Numbered from the stretch's first letter, positions 14,794-24,346 are shown. The stretch is DNA of 64,000 nucleotides from Clostridiales bacterium (GCA_019418025.1 DYCR01000001.1:144882-208881), one strand, 5' to 3'. The notes: generated from the letters alone by a model not told the origin. Program-made: numbers and translations.

Positions 14794-16677
14794 ATGAACG
14801 ATCAGCTTCGCATCTTTTTAGAGGATTATCACACCGGCACAAGCACCTGCGCCTATGAGTATCTGGGCTGCCATCGGGAGAGCCGAAACGGACAGGACGG
14901 GTTCGTGTTCCGAGTGTGGGCACCCAACGCAAAATCGGTCAGTGTTGTGGGCGATTTTAATTTCTGGAACGGTTCCGACCTGCCCATGGTCAAGTACGCC
15001 CGAGGGGTGTGGGAGGTCTGGTCTGTATATGCAAAAGAGGGGGATGCCTACAAATATCTGGTGGAGCATCATGACGGAACCTCTGTATATAAAGCCGATC
15101 CTGTGGGCTTCCGCACCTGCCGCGCGCCGGACACCTCCAGTGTGATCTGCGACCTTTCCGGCTTCCACTGGCACGATCAGGGATATTTCTCCCGTCAGGC
15201 TCAGCGCTCGGCACTGGAATCGCCCATGAATGTCTATGAGCTGCATCTGGGCTCATGGCGGCGGAAGAAGGACGGCTCGCTGTTTTCCTATGCAGAGATC
15301 GCCCCGCAGATCGCCGACTATGCAAAGAACATGGGCTACACCCACGTGGAGCTGATGCCTCTTTCTGAATATCCCTACGGCCCCAGCTGGGGCTATCAGG
15401 TCACGGGCTTTTATGCGCCCACCTCTCGGTTCGGCTCCCCCAAGGAATTCATGACTCTGGTGGACACCCTGCATCGGGCAGGGGTGGGGGTGATCCTCGA
15501 CTGGGTGCCTGCCTACTTCCCCAAGGATGAATACGGTCTTTATGAATTTGACGGCACCCATACATATGAGCCGGCAGACCCCGAGATGAACGAGCAGCCC
15601 CGATGGGGCACCCGTGTTTTCGACTACGGCAGACCCGAGGTGTCCAATTTCCTGATCTCCAATGCCATCTTCTGGCTGAAGGAATACCACATCGACGGGA
15701 TTCGGGTGGATGCGGTCAGCTCCATGCTGTATCTGGACTATGACCGTCCCAACTACAAGCCCAACTGCCGGGGCGGTCGGGAGAATCTGGAGGCGATCGC
15801 CTTCCTGCGCCGGCTGAACAAGGCCTGCTTTGCCCTGCGCCCCAGTGTCATTATGGCCGCCGAGGAGTCCTCTGCATTTCCTCTGGTGACGCAGCCTGAC
15901 TACGTGGGGGGTCTTGGCTTCCTGTTCAAATGGAACATGGGATGGATGAACGACACACTGGATTACTTCCGGCATGACCCTCTGGACCGAAAATTCAGCC
16001 ACGAAAGGCTGACAGGATCGGTGGACTATGCCTTCTCTGAAAACTATGTGCTGCCCCTGAGCCACGACGAGGTGGTCCACGGGAAATGCTCGCTTATCAG
16101 CAAAATGCCCGGGGAATACGACTGGAAGTTTGCCGATCTTCGGCTGCTTTTGGGCTATCAGATGGCCTATCCCGGCAAAAAGCTGCTGTTTATGGGGGGC
16201 GAATTCGGACAGTTCATCGAATGGAATGCAGACCAGAGTCTGGACTGGATGCTGCTTGGCTATGACCGCCACCGCCAGATGCAGGCCTTCGTTCGGGACC
16301 TGAACCACTTCTATCTGCGCAGCACCCCCCTGTGGAGCGACGACCACAGTGAGGACGGGTTCTGCTGGGTGCAGAAGGATGATCGGGACCGCAGCGTCCT
16401 TGCCTTCCGCCGGATCGATCGGCAGGGAAGGGAGCTGCTGTGCGTGATGAACTTCACGCCCGTGGCCCGGGAGGATTACCGTCTGGGGCTGCCGCAGCCG
16501 GGGACCTACCGCTGCGTCCTGTCATCGGATGAGAGAAAATACGGCGGCTTTGAGACAAAGCTGCCTGCCGTGACGGCAAAAATGGCCCCCCTCGGGGACT
16601 ATGACTATTCCGGCAGCTTCCGGCTGGCACCCATGAGCGCGGCCTTCTATGTCAGAGAGGACGAGGCTCGGGGATGA
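14794..16677 (+). CDS. glgB: 1,4-alpha-glucan branching enzyme
   Basis: 627 residues from the ATG at 14794; a 31-codon upstream extension is rejected because AGAGAGGA precedes this ATG. An N-terminal CBM48 domain (VFRVWAPNAKSVSVVGDFN) is followed by a GH13 barrel with the family motifs DWVPAYFPKDE, the nucleophile region GIRVDAVSSMLYLDY, the acid in IMAAEESSAF, and LSHDEVVHGK. A C-terminal beta domain closes the chain. It makes alpha-1,6 branches in glycogen. First gene of glgB-C-D-A. Confidence 0.95.
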   Translation: MNDQLRIFLEDYHTGTSTCAYEYLGCHRESRNGQDGFVFRVWAPNAKSVSVVGDFNFWNGSDLPMVKYARGVWEVWSVYAKEGDAYKYLVEHHDGTSVYKADPVGFRTCRAPDTSSVICDLSGFHWHDQGYFSRQAQRSALESPMNVYELHLGSWRRKKDGSLFSYAEIAPQIADYAKNMGYTHVELMPLSEYPYGPSWGYQVTGFYAPTSRFGSPKEFMTLVDTLHRAGVGVILDWVPAYFPKDEYGLYEFDGTHTYEPADPEMNEQPRWGTRVFDYGRPEVSNFLISNAIFWLKEYHIDGIRVDAVSSMLYLDYDRPNYKPNCRGGRENLEAIAFLRRLNKACFALRPSVIMAAEESSAFPLVTQPDYVGGLGFLFKWNMGWMNDTLDYFRHDPLDRKFSHERLTGSVDYAFSENYVLPLSHDEVVHGKCSLISKMPGEYDWKFADLRLLLGYQMAYPGKKLLFMGGEFGQFIEWNADQSLDWMLLGYDRHRQMQAFVRDLNHFYLRSTPLWSDDHSEDGFCWVQKDDRDRSVLAFRRIDRQGRELLCVMNFTPVAREDYRLGLPQPGTYRCVLSSDERKYGGFETKLPAVTAKMAPLGDYDYSGSFRLAPMSAAFYVREDEARG

Positions 16678-16755
16678 CCCGAAACACGATCACGACCGGG
16701 CTTTGCCCGCAATCATAAGGAACATGAAAATACAACAAACAAAGGAGCTGTGACC

Positions 16756-17946
16756 ATGTATTTCCACAAAAAGCGATGCATCGCAATGCTTCTGGCCGGC
16801 GGTCAGGGCAGCAGACTGAAGGTCCTTACAGAGAAAACCGCCAAGCCGGCGGTACCCTTTGGCGGAAAATATCGGATCATCGATTTCCCACTGAGCAACT
16901 GTGTCAATTCCGGCATCGATACGGTGGGCATCCTGACCCAGTATCAGCCTCTTGAGCTGAATGAGTACATCGGAAACGGTCAGCCATGGGGCCTGAACAA
17001 GACCCACAGCTGCGCCCAGATCCTGCCCCCCTATGAGCGGCACGACAAAAAGAGCGGCTGGTACAAGGGGACGGCAAATGCCATCTATCAGAACATCGAT
17101 TTTGTGGATCGGTTCGATCCTGACTATGTGGTGATCCTGTCCGGCGACCATATCTATAAGATGGACTATGCGGCAATGGTAGCTTACCACGAAAAGAATG
17201 AGGCATCCTGCACCATCGCTGTTCGGGATGTCCCCCTTGAGGAGGCCTCCCGCTTCGGTATCCTGAACACCAACCCCGATAACTCCATCTATGAATTTGA
17301 GGAAAAACCCGCAAAGCCCAAGTCCACCAATGCTTCCATGGGCATCTATGTGTTCAACTGGAAGGTGCTGAGGGAGGCGCTGATCAGCGACGAGGAGGAC
17401 CCCAATTCCTCCAATGACTTCGGAAAGAACATCATCCCCAAGCTTCTGGCAGCCGGACACAAGCTGATGGCCTACACCTTCAACGGCTACTGGAAGGACG
17501 TTGGCACCCTTGATTCCCTGTGGGAGGCCAACATGGAGCTTCTGGGCAAGGAGCCGGCCTTCAACATCCGCGGGGACGAGCGGTTCAAGATCTATGCCCG
17601 CAACAGCGCCCTGCCCTCTTCCTACATCGACGAAGGGGCAAAGACCGTCAACTGCTTCATTGCAGAAGGCTCGGAGGTCTACGGCACCGTCCGCCACAGC
17701 ATCATCTCCGTGGGCTGCTCGGTGGGCGAGGGGGCACTGGTGGAGGATTCTGTCATCATGCCCGGGGTGTCTATTGCGCCCGGTGCGGTGGTCCGCCATG
17801 CCATCATCGGCGAAGGCACCCAGATCGGACGGGGGGCCGTGGTAGGCGGCGCCTTTGCTCCGGAGGAAAAGAAGAAGATCAGCGTCACCCATAAAAATGC
17901 CGTGGTTGCAGCAGGGTCTGTACTCCTGCCCGGCGAAATGCTGTAA
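16756..17946 (+). CDS. glgC: Glucose-1-phosphate adenylyltransferase, catalytic subunit
   Basis: 396 residues. The ATG at 16756 is eight bases after AAAGGAG; an in-frame GTG at 16750 is too close to that site. The nucleotidyltransferase signature [21 protein letters not shown] with following [15 protein letters not shown] and [10 protein letters not shown] are intact, and the left-handed beta-helix end carries hexapeptide repeats. It makes ADP-glucose, the committed step of glycogen synthesis. Pairs with GlgD next to it. Confidence 0.95.
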   Translation: MYFHKKRCIAMLLAGGQGSRLKVLTEKTAKPAVPFGGKYRIIDFPLSNCVNSGIDTVGILTQYQPLELNEYIGNGQPWGLNKTHSCAQILPPYERHDKKSGWYKGTANAIYQNIDFVDRFDPDYVVILSGDHIYKMDYAAMVAYHEKNEASCTIAVRDVPLEEASRFGILNTNPDNSIYEFEEKPAKPKSTNASMGIYVFNWKVLREALISDEEDPNSSNDFGKNIIPKLLAAGHKLMAYTFNGYWKDVGTLDSLWEANMELLGKEPAFNIRGDERFKIYARNSALPSSYIDEGAKTVNCFIAEGSEVYGTVRHSIISVGCSVGEGALVEDSVIMPGVSIAPGAVVRHAIIGEGTQIGRGAVVGGAFAPEEKKKISVTHKNAVVAAGSVLLPGEML

Positions 17947-17960
17947 GGAGGTAGGAAGCT

Positions 17961-19076
17961 ATGACCATTCAGGGTATCGTTTTTGCAAATATTTATGACA
18001 GCTCTCTGGGCGAGCTGACCAACAAGCGCACCATGGCCAGTCTGCCCTACGGCGGACGCTATCGCCAGATCGACTTTACGCTGTCGAACATGTCCAATGC
18101 AAACATCCGCCACATCGGCATCATCTCCCGCTATAACTATAAGTCCCTCATGGCCCACATCGGCTCCGGCGAGGAGTGGGATCTGGAATTGCAGGACGGA
18201 GGTCTTGAGTATCTGACCCCCTATGCCCTCAGCTCCAGCTCCGGATACCGGGGCAAGCTGGAGGCCCTCCATGCATTTATGGACTATCTGGAAAAGGGGG
18301 ACGAGGACGGCTATGTGGTGCTGTCGGATTCCAGTGTCCTGTGCAATATGGATCTCAACAAGGCCATCGAGGCCCACATCGACAGCGGCAGGGATATGAC
18401 CATCATCGCCAAGGCCGGCGTGGCCAACGGGCACAAGCAGCTGGATCTTGCCATGAAGCTGGACGAGGCCGGACAGATCGAGGATATGGCGGTGGACTAT
18501 GTGGCCCCGGGGGACTACCTTGCCTCCATAGGGATCTTCATCATCAAAAAGCGCCTGCTGATGGAACATGTGGAGAACCGCTATGCCCGGAATTACTACC
18601 GCTTTGAGCGGGATCTCATCCTGCCCCTGTGGCAGCAGAAGGAGCTTACCGTCAATGTGTATAACTTCGACGGGGTGGCGCTGTTCAACGAATCCCCCGA
18701 GGAATACTACAAGGCAAACCTTGCGCTGCTTGACAAGGACGTTCGGGACGGCCTGTTCCGGGACCGCCCCATCTACACCAAGGTCCGTGACCGGGTCCCC
18801 ACCTATTACGGCGAAAACACCAACATCGACAACTGCGTTGTGGCAGACGGCTGCATGCTGGAGGGCAACGCAAAGCATTCGGTCCTGTTCCGTCAGGTCA
18901 CACTGGGGGCAGGGGCCAACGTAGAGGACTGCCTGATCATGAACGACTCGGTGGTGGGCGAGAACAGCGAGCTGAAGTGTGTCATTCTGGATAAAAATGT
19001 CACGGTCCGCCCCGGTGCCAAGCTGATCGGCACGCCCCAGAATCCCATTATCATCAAAAGAGGCGAAACGGTATGA
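17961..19076 (+). CDS. glgD: GlgD subunit of glucose-1-phosphate adenylyltransferase
   Basis: 371 residues after a strong TAAGGAGG site. It has the GlgC fold but the N-terminal nucleotide loop is replaced by FANIYDSSLGELTNKRTMAS, so the GGxGxRL signature is missing, as is normal for GlgD. In Firmicutes GlgC and GlgD form a heteromer in which GlgD is weakly active or regulatory. It overlaps glgA by 4 bases. Confidence 0.94.
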   Translation: MTIQGIVFANIYDSSLGELTNKRTMASLPYGGRYRQIDFTLSNMSNANIRHIGIISRYNYKSLMAHIGSGEEWDLELQDGGLEYLTPYALSSSSGYRGKLEALHAFMDYLEKGDEDGYVVLSDSSVLCNMDLNKAIEAHIDSGRDMTIIAKAGVANGHKQLDLAMKLDEAGQIEDMAVDYVAPGDYLASIGIFIIKKRLLMEHVENRYARNYYRFERDLILPLWQQKELTVNVYNFDGVALFNESPEEYYKANLALLDKDVRDGLFRDRPIYTKVRDRVPTYYGENTNIDNCVVADGCMLEGNAKHSVLFRQVTLGAGANVEDCLIMNDSVVGENSELKCVILDKNVTVRPGAKLIGTPQNPIIIKRGETV

Positions 19077-20518
19077 AAATTGCCATCTTAGCGTCCGAGG
19101 GCGCACCCTATGCAAAATCCGGCGGACTGGGCGACGTGATGGAGGCTCTGCCTGCGGCCCTGTCCAGAATCCCGGGCAATCAGGTGATGCTGATCCTGCC
19201 CTACTACAAAAAGATCAAGGAAAACCCCAATTACCCCGTGGAGCTGGTGGTGGAGCTGGAGGTCCAGCTGGGCTGGCGCAGGCAGTATGCCGGCATCATG
19301 CGCCTGACCAACCGCAAGGACGACGTGACCGTTTACTTCGTGGACAGCGAATACTATTTCGGCTCCAGAGAGGGAGCCATCTACGGTCAGGGGGATGACG
19401 GGGAGCGGTTCGCCTTCTTCTCAAAGGCCTGTTTGGATGCCCTGATCGCCATGGGGCAGATCCCTGACGTGATCCAGTGCAACGACTGGCAGTGCGGCAT
19501 GGTCCCCACCTATCTCAAGGCCATGTACCGCCCCATGCTCCCCAACACCAAGTGCATGTACACCATCCACAACATCGAGTATCAGGGATGGGCGGATGCC
19601 GGATTCTTTGACGACGTTTTGCAGCTGCCTTGGGAATACCGCAGCTGTCTTGACATGAACGGCTCGGTGAATGTGATGAAGGCCGCCATTGAGACCTGCG
19701 ACATGGTCACAACGGTGTCGGAGACCTATTCCCGGGAGCTGATGTACCCCTACTACGCCCACGGTCTGGACAGCGTCATTGCGGGAAATGTCTGGAAATT
19801 GACGGGGATCACCAACGGGATCGACGTGAATACCTTTAATCCGGAGACGGACCCGGCGCTGCCGGCGCATTACAACGCAGACACCTTCCGTCAGGGCAAG
19901 GCCAAATGCAAGGCCGCCCTTCAGGAGGAGCTGGGTCTGCCGGTGGAGCCGGAGGTGCCGCTGCTGGTCATGGTCACGAGACTGGCCGGACACAAGGGTC
20001 TGGACCTGCTGTGCTACATTGCCCGCAGACTGCTCAACGAGGAAAAGCTGCAAATTGCCATCCTCGGCACGGGGGAGGCCCAGTATGAGAGCTTCTTCCG
20101 GGGTCTGGAGGCGGAATACCCCGACCGTGTCAGCGCAAAGATCACCTTTGATCTGGCTCTGGCCTCCCGTATGTATGCCGGCGGCGACATCTACATGATG
20201 CCGTCGAAGTCCGAACCCTGCGGTCTGAGCCAGATGAACGCCATGCACTATGGCACGGTGCCTGTGGTCCACGCCACCGGCGGACTGAAGGACACCGTCC
20301 CCGGGGTGGATGACAACGGCGAGAACGGCTTGGGCTTCAGCTTCCAAAGCTACAACGGGGATGACTTCCTCTGGGCGCTGAAGCGGTGCCTTGGGCTGTA
20401 TCAGCACAACCGTGCAGCCTTTGAAGCCTTGCAGCATCGGGGCATGACCACCGATTTCAGCTGGGACGTGCCTGCCGGAAGATACATGGATCTGTTCTGC
20501 TCCATGTGCAGCAGATAA
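19073..20518 (+). CDS. glgA: Glycogen synthase (ADP-glucose dependent)
   Basis: 481 residues, GT5 family. The N-terminal KSGGLGDVMEALP loop binds ADP-glucose; the C-terminal half has TRLAGHKGLDLL, then PSKSEPCGLSQMNAMHYGTVPVVHATGGL with the catalytic glutamate region. It extends alpha-1,4-glucan chains from ADP-glucose. The ATGA overlap with glgD indicates translational coupling. A terminator hairpin and a copy of the intergenic element follow. Confidence 0.95.
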   Translation: MKIAILASEGAPYAKSGGLGDVMEALPAALSRIPGNQVMLILPYYKKIKENPNYPVELVVELEVQLGWRRQYAGIMRLTNRKDDVTVYFVDSEYYFGSREGAIYGQGDDGERFAFFSKACLDALIAMGQIPDVIQCNDWQCGMVPTYLKAMYRPMLPNTKCMYTIHNIEYQGWADAGFFDDVLQLPWEYRSCLDMNGSVNVMKAAIETCDMVTTVSETYSRELMYPYYAHGLDSVIAGNVWKLTGITNGIDVNTFNPETDPALPAHYNADTFRQGKAKCKAALQEELGLPVEPEVPLLVMVTRLAGHKGLDLLCYIARRLLNEEKLQIAILGTGEAQYESFFRGLEAEYPDRVSAKITFDLALASRMYAGGDIYMMPSKSEPCGLSQMNAMHYGTVPVVHATGGLKDTVPGVDDNGENGLGFSFQSYNGDDFLWALKRCLGLYQHNRAAFEALQHRGMTTDFSWDVPAGRYMDLFCSMCSR

Positions 20519-20530
20519 AACCGATACCCG

Positions 20531-20554
20531 GCAGGGTCTGGAAACAGACCCTGC
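20531..20554 (+). terminator. Hairpin after glgA (left flank of element copy 2)
   Basis: GCAGGGTCTG-GAAA-CAGACCCTGC, a perfect 10-bp stem. No T-run follows directly. The same stem core AGGGTCTG/CAGACCCT is repeated at 20752-20775 with a different loop. Confidence 0.75.
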
Positions 20555-20560
20555 GGGGGC

Positions 20561-20751
20561 TTGCCCGAAAACCCATCAGGGCTTTCGGGCAAATTTTTCG
20601 CCTGACGGGTGCGCCGACTGCCGGATGCGTGGCAGCATGCGGCATTGTCAGGCGCGGCGGCATTTTCCCGAGGGTCACGGCCGCCGCTGAAACATATTTG
20701 TGTTTTTCCGCAAAAGCGGCAAACTCTGCGAGGCTTTTTTGATATGCTGAT
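20561..20751 (+). repeat. Structured intergenic element, copy 2
   Basis: Begins with the hairpin TTGCCCGAAA-CCC...GGG-TTTCGGGCAA (20561-20592). It continues with a CCTGAC block, a GGCATTTTCCCGAGG block, and CCGCAAAAGCGGCAAACTCTG, which forms a CCGC/GCGG hairpin, then ends near TTTTGATATGCTG. Blocks and order match copy 3 (37607) and the reverse complement of copy 4 (54824). It is non-coding in all frames that I checked. It is more diverged than copies 3 and 4. Confidence 0.75.
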
Positions 20752-20775
20752 AAAGGGTCTGGCGGCAGACCCTTT
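20752..20775 (+). terminator. Second hairpin with the glgA terminator stem (right flank of copy 2)
   Basis: AAAGGGTCTG-GCGG-CAGACCCTTT. Stem core identical to 20531-20554 but loop GCGG instead of GAAA, and outer pairs differ. Confidence 0.75.
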
Positions 20776-20823
20776 GTGACGTATGAACGGAGCCTATCAA
20801 AATTTACCGACTAGGAGATTACC

Positions 20824-22665
20824 ATGCGAATCCTGTTCGACAGCAAACAGTTACAGTACAAAGATCCCTTCGGGACCCTGACACCCGGGCAGCGGTGCAG
20901 ACTGAACCTGCACATTCCGGCGACGGTCCCCGCCACCAAGGTCGAGTGCCTTGTAAGGTGGGAAAACGGCGAAGCCTGCAAAAGCTTCCCCATGCACCGC
21001 AGCAGGACAGAAGGGGCCTACGAGATCTACTCCGGCGAAATTGCGTTGGATGAGCTGGGGCTGTATTTTTACTATTTTTACATTTCCAAGCCCGACGGGG
21101 GCTTCCGCCTGTTCAAGCAGGGGGACGACACCAATATGGAGGCCGGTGACCTGTGGCAGGTCAGCTGCATCCCGGCAGACTTCACCACGCCGGACTGGGC
21201 AAAGGGGGCGATCATTTACCAGATCTTCCCTGACCGCTTCTGCAAGGCCGGACAGGTGGAGCTTTCGGGCAAGCTGGAGCCATACACCGTCCACGGTGAC
21301 TGGTATGAGGATGTATCCTGGCAGCCAGACGAGGACGGGACAGTGCTGAACAATGACTTTTTCGGCGGGAATTTTCAGGGTATCACCAAAAAAATGGACT
21401 ATTTGGCGGATCTGGGGGTGGGGATCGTATACCTGAATCCCATCAGCAAGTCCTTCTCCTCCCACCGCTATGATACCGGCGACTACAAGACCCCCGACCC
21501 TATGCTCGGAACAGAGCGGGATTTTGCCGAGCTTTGCCGAGCCGCCCACCAGCGGGGGATCAAGGTGGTACTGGACGGGGTGTATTCCCATACCGGCTCC
21601 AACAGCCTGTATTTCAATCGGGAGGGCGCTTTTTCCGGCGTGGGAGCCTATCAGTCGCCGGATTCGCCCTACCATGACTGGTACACCTTCTATGACTATC
21701 CCGATTCCTATCACAGCTGGTGGGGCTTTGACACCCTGCCCACCGTCCGGAAAATGGACCCGGGGTTTATCGACTATATCATCGAGGGGGCCGACAGCGT
21801 GGTGGCCCACTGGATGGGTCTGGGAGCCGACGGGTTCCGTCTGGATGTGGTGGACGAGCTGCCCGATGAATTTGTCCTTAGACTGAAAAACAGGATACGG
21901 CAGATCGATCCGGAGGCACTGCTCATCGGCGAGGTGTGGGAGGATGCCTCCAACAAGGTGGCCTATGACGTGCGCCGCCGATACTTCGTGGATGCGGAGC
22001 TGGATTCCCCCATGAACTACCCCTTCCGCAAGGCAATCATCCGCTTTATGCGGAAATTTGACGATGGACGGGAGCTGAGGGATACGGTCATGTCCATCGT
22101 GGAGAACTATCCGCCTCAGGTAATGGCCTGCACCATGAACCTGCTCGGCACCCACGACACCCCCAGAATCCTCACGGCGCTGATGGATGACTTTGACGGG
22201 GACCGTGCCGAAAAGGCCCACCGCCGCCTGACCAGAGGTCAGTGGCTCACGGCGATGGAGCGGCTGCAAGCGGCCTCCTTCCTGCAATACATGCTGCCCG
22301 GAGCGCCCAGTATCTACTACGGCGACGAGGCAGGGATGGAGGGCTACGGCGATCCCTTCTGCCGCAGGACCTTCCCTTGGGGCAGGGAGGAGCCTCAGCT
22401 ACAGGACCACTACCGCCGTCTGGGCAGGCTGCGCAGGGAGTCGGAGGTGCTGAGACTGGGAGACATTCAATTTTTCCGTTACAGCAATCTTCAGCTGGGC
22501 TTTACCCGGACATATCAGGGAAAAAGCTTGAAAATCTATATCAATCGAAGCTCGGACAATTGGACGGTCCCGGCAGGGACGCTGCTTCTGGGGCATCATT
22601 TACTGGATGTGGGAGCCGACGGCATTTGTCTGGGACACATGGGATACTGCGTGGTGGAGTCATGA
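20824..22665 (+). CDS. GH13 alpha-glucosidase / neopullulanase-type enzyme
   Basis: 613 residues, no signal peptide, so cytoplasmic. An N-terminal beta domain of about 115 residues precedes a GH13 barrel: IIYQIFPDRF, DGVYSHTGSNS, the nucleophile in GFRLDVVDELP, the acid in LIGEVWEDASN, and LLGTHDTPRI. The set fits cyclomaltodextrinase/neopullulanase-like enzymes (GH13_20 or close). It probably hydrolyses maltodextrins or glycogen-derived oligosaccharides, in keeping with its position after the glg genes. The exact specificity cannot be read from the sequence. Its stop overlaps the next small gene. Confidence 0.88.
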   Translation: MRILFDSKQLQYKDPFGTLTPGQRCRLNLHIPATVPATKVECLVRWENGEACKSFPMHRSRTEGAYEIYSGEIALDELGLYFYYFYISKPDGGFRLFKQGDDTNMEAGDLWQVSCIPADFTTPDWAKGAIIYQIFPDRFCKAGQVELSGKLEPYTVHGDWYEDVSWQPDEDGTVLNNDFFGGNFQGITKKMDYLADLGVGIVYLNPISKSFSSHRYDTGDYKTPDPMLGTERDFAELCRAAHQRGIKVVLDGVYSHTGSNSLYFNREGAFSGVGAYQSPDSPYHDWYTFYDYPDSYHSWWGFDTLPTVRKMDPGFIDYIIEGADSVVAHWMGLGADGFRLDVVDELPDEFVLRLKNRIRQIDPEALLIGEVWEDASNKVAYDVRRRYFVDAELDSPMNYPFRKAIIRFMRKFDDGRELRDTVMSIVENYPPQVMACTMNLLGTHDTPRILTALMDDFDGDRAEKAHRRLTRGQWLTAMERLQAASFLQYMLPGAPSIYYGDEAGMEGYGDPFCRRTFPWGREEPQLQDHYRRLGRLRRESEVLRLGDIQFFRYSNLQLGFTRTYQGKSLKIYINRSSDNWTVPAGTLLLGHHLLDVGADGICLGHMGYCVVES

Positions 22666-22850
22666 CAGAGGAACGATATTTGACCGGATATTGCAGACAA
22701 TTGGATGCCGGACGCATGGTGGAGGTCCTTGTGGAGGACGGCCGTGTGACAGAGGTGGACTGCTGCTACGGCGTGTGCGCCTTTGAGGGCAGCTGCACCG
22801 TTGCAAAGGCCATTGAGGAATGGAAAGCAAAAGCAGGCTGCGAAGGGTAA
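22662..22850 (+). CDS. Small cysteine-rich protein of unknown function
   Basis: 62 residues. The ATG overlaps the stop codon of the GH13 gene (ATGA), so it is translationally coupled to it. The chain has two halves: a beta-rich VEVLVEDGRVTEV, then a cysteine cluster CC-x3-C-x5-C and a final CEG. The spacing could hold a metal, but it is not a zinc-finger family I can name. I believe similar short proteins occur in related gut Clostridia; no function is known to me. Confidence 0.65.
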   Translation: MTEERYLTGYCRQLDAGRMVEVLVEDGRVTEVDCCYGVCAFEGSCTVAKAIEEWKAKAGCEG

Positions 22851-22916
22851 AATACCACTTTCGGCATGCAAAACAGCGTGTCAAAGCTTATCATTTTGCA
22901 GTGAAAATGCAAAAAG

Positions 22917-22949
22917 CTGCCCGAACCCTCCGAAAGAGGCTTCGGGCAG
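22917..22949 (-). terminator. Terminator of trxA-trxB
   Basis: CTGCCCGAA (22917-22925) pairs with TTCGGGCAG (22941-22949), with an inner CCTC/GAGG pair. On the minus strand it is followed by CTTTTTGC. Confidence 0.75.
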
Positions 22950-22955
22950 TCTGTA

Positions 22956-22987
22956 AGGGCCGCCCATCTGATGATGGGCGGCCCTTT
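22956..22987 (+). terminator. Terminator of the GH13 transcript
   Basis: AGGGCCGCCCATC-TGAT-GATGGGCGGCCCT, a perfect 13-bp stem with TTT after it on the plus strand. Confidence 0.75.
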
Positions 22988-23008
22988 GGTGTATAGAGTA
23001 ATACGTTT

Positions 23009-23932
23009 TTATGCAAGGCTTGCAAGGTATTCTTCTGCCTGATGGACGGCAACGGCTCCGTCTGCCACGGCGGTGACCACCTGACGGACCTGCTTGGTGC
23101 GGACATCGCCCACGGCATAGACACCGGGCAGATTGGTCTGGGTGGACTCGCCTGCCACGATATATCCGGAAGGGTCCAGCTCCACCTGACCGGCAACCAG
23201 CTCGGTGGTGGGCTTTCTGCCGATGCTGACGAAGATGCCGTCGGTCTCCACAGTGGTCTCTTCGCCGGTATTCACATCCTTGAGCTTCACGGCATAGAGC
23301 TTTTCCTCAGCCAGCAGCTCGCTGACGGCGCTGTTCCAGTGGAACTCCACGTTTTCGGCCTCCATCAGGGGCTTGTGGTAGATCTTGGTAGCGCGCATGG
23401 TGTCTCTGCGGTGGACCAGAATGACCTTCTTTGCCACTCTGGACAGCAGCAGGGCATCTGCCGCGGCAGTATTGCCGCCGCCGACCACGACCACGGTCTT
23501 GCCGCGGTAGAACATGCCGTCGCAGGCGGCGCAGTAGTTGACGCCCTTGCCCACCAGAGCCTGCTCGTTGGCAATGCCCAGCTCCCGGTGAGCCGCGCCG
23601 GTGGAGATGACCACGGTGCGGCCGTAGAAGGTACCCTCGGAGGTCTCGACGACCTTGATCTCGGATTTCAGATCCAGTCGGGTCACGTCGGCAAGCTCTG
23701 ACTTTGCGCCGAAGCGCTCGGCACCGGCCTGCATCTTCTGGCCCAGAGTGAAGCCGTCCACGCCCTCTTCAAAGCCGGGGTAGTTATCGATCTGGGCAGT
23801 CAGCGCCATCTGACCGCCTGCGGACAGCCGCTCGATGATCAGGGTGTCCAGTCCGGCACGGGTGCCGTAGAGTGCGGCGGTGTAGCCGCCGGGGCCGCCG
23901 CCCACAATAATCAAATCATATATGTGATCCAT
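23009..23932 (-). CDS. trxB: Thioredoxin reductase
   Basis: 307 residues. Two dinucleotide-binding domains: FAD motif IIVGGGPGGYTAALYG at the N-terminus, NADPH motif VVVVGGGNTAAADALL, and the redox pair CAACDG between them. It reduces thioredoxin with NADPH. Of two adjacent ATG codons, the second (23932) has the better spacing from GAGGAGG. It lies 15 bases after trxA, so one operon. Confidence 0.93.
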   Translation of the reverse strand: MDHIYDLIIVGGGPGGYTAALYGTRAGLDTLIIERLSAGGQMALTAQIDNYPGFEEGVDGFTLGQKMQAGAERFGAKSELADVTRLDLKSEIKVVETSEGTFYGRTVVISTGAAHRELGIANEQALVGKGVNYCAACDGMFYRGKTVVVVGGGNTAAADALLLSRVAKKVILVHRRDTMRATKIYHKPLMEAENVEFHWNSAVSELLAEEKLYAVKLKDVNTGEETTVETDGIFVSIGRKPTTELVAGQVELDPSGYIVAGESTQTNLPGVYAVGDVRTKQVRQVVTAVADGAVAVHQAEEYLASLA

Positions 23933-23947
23933 CATAACCTCCTCGGC

Positions 23948-24271
23948 TCAGCCCATATGCTCCTGAATGAATTCCTCGATAGCGGCCTTGGATTCCGGCG
24001 CCACGATGGAGCCCAGAGCCTCGCCCTTGTGGTACAGCACCAAGGTGGGGATCACCTCGATATGCTCCTTGTTTGCGATCTCGGAATTTTCGTCGATGTT
24101 CATTTTGGCGATGACCAGCTTGTCGGAGTACTGCTCGCCGATCTTGTCGTATGCGGGGGCGATCCGACGGCAGTACACACACCAGGGAGCCCAAAAATCT
24201 ACCAGAACGGGCTTCTCGCCCTCATTTACGTATTGATGAAACAGTTCAGAGTTCAGTTCGATAACAGCCAT
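23948..24271 (-). CDS. trxA: Thioredoxin with a WCVYC active site
   Basis: 107 residues with the full thioredoxin fold: VLVDFWAPWC at the active site, then the cis-proline segment VIPTLVLYHKGE. The redox motif reads C-V-Y-C rather than the usual C-G-P-C. Loss of the Gly-Pro pair normally raises the redox potential, so this protein may be less reducing than ordinary thioredoxin. It is still paired with trxB in one operon, so it is presumably that enzyme's substrate. Confidence 0.92.
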   Translation of the reverse strand: MAVIELNSELFHQYVNEGEKPVLVDFWAPWCVYCRRIAPAYDKIGEQYSDKLVIAKMNIDENSEIANKEHIEVIPTLVLYHKGEALGSIVAPESKAAIEEFIQEHMG

Positions 24272-24331
24272 TTTTCATAGCTCCTTTCCTTAATTCGTGT
24301 CCTTAGTATATCCCAAGATCCTGTCATCTTC

Positions 24332-24346
24332 TGTGATAATATCACA
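24332..24346. promoter_or_regulatory. Perfect 15-base palindrome between trxA and the sortase gene
   Basis: TGTGATA-A-TATCACA, arms of seven bases. It lies 61 bases upstream of trxA and 11 bases upstream of the sortase -35 box. The half-sites TGTGA/TCACA recall CRP/FNR-family sites but with five central bases instead of six. The regulator is unknown. Confidence 0.5.

Noticed and set aside
20531..20775. Simple target-site duplication as the origin of the paired hairpins
   Set aside because: At two of three loci the hairpin loops differ while the stems agree, which a plain duplication would not produce without later change.
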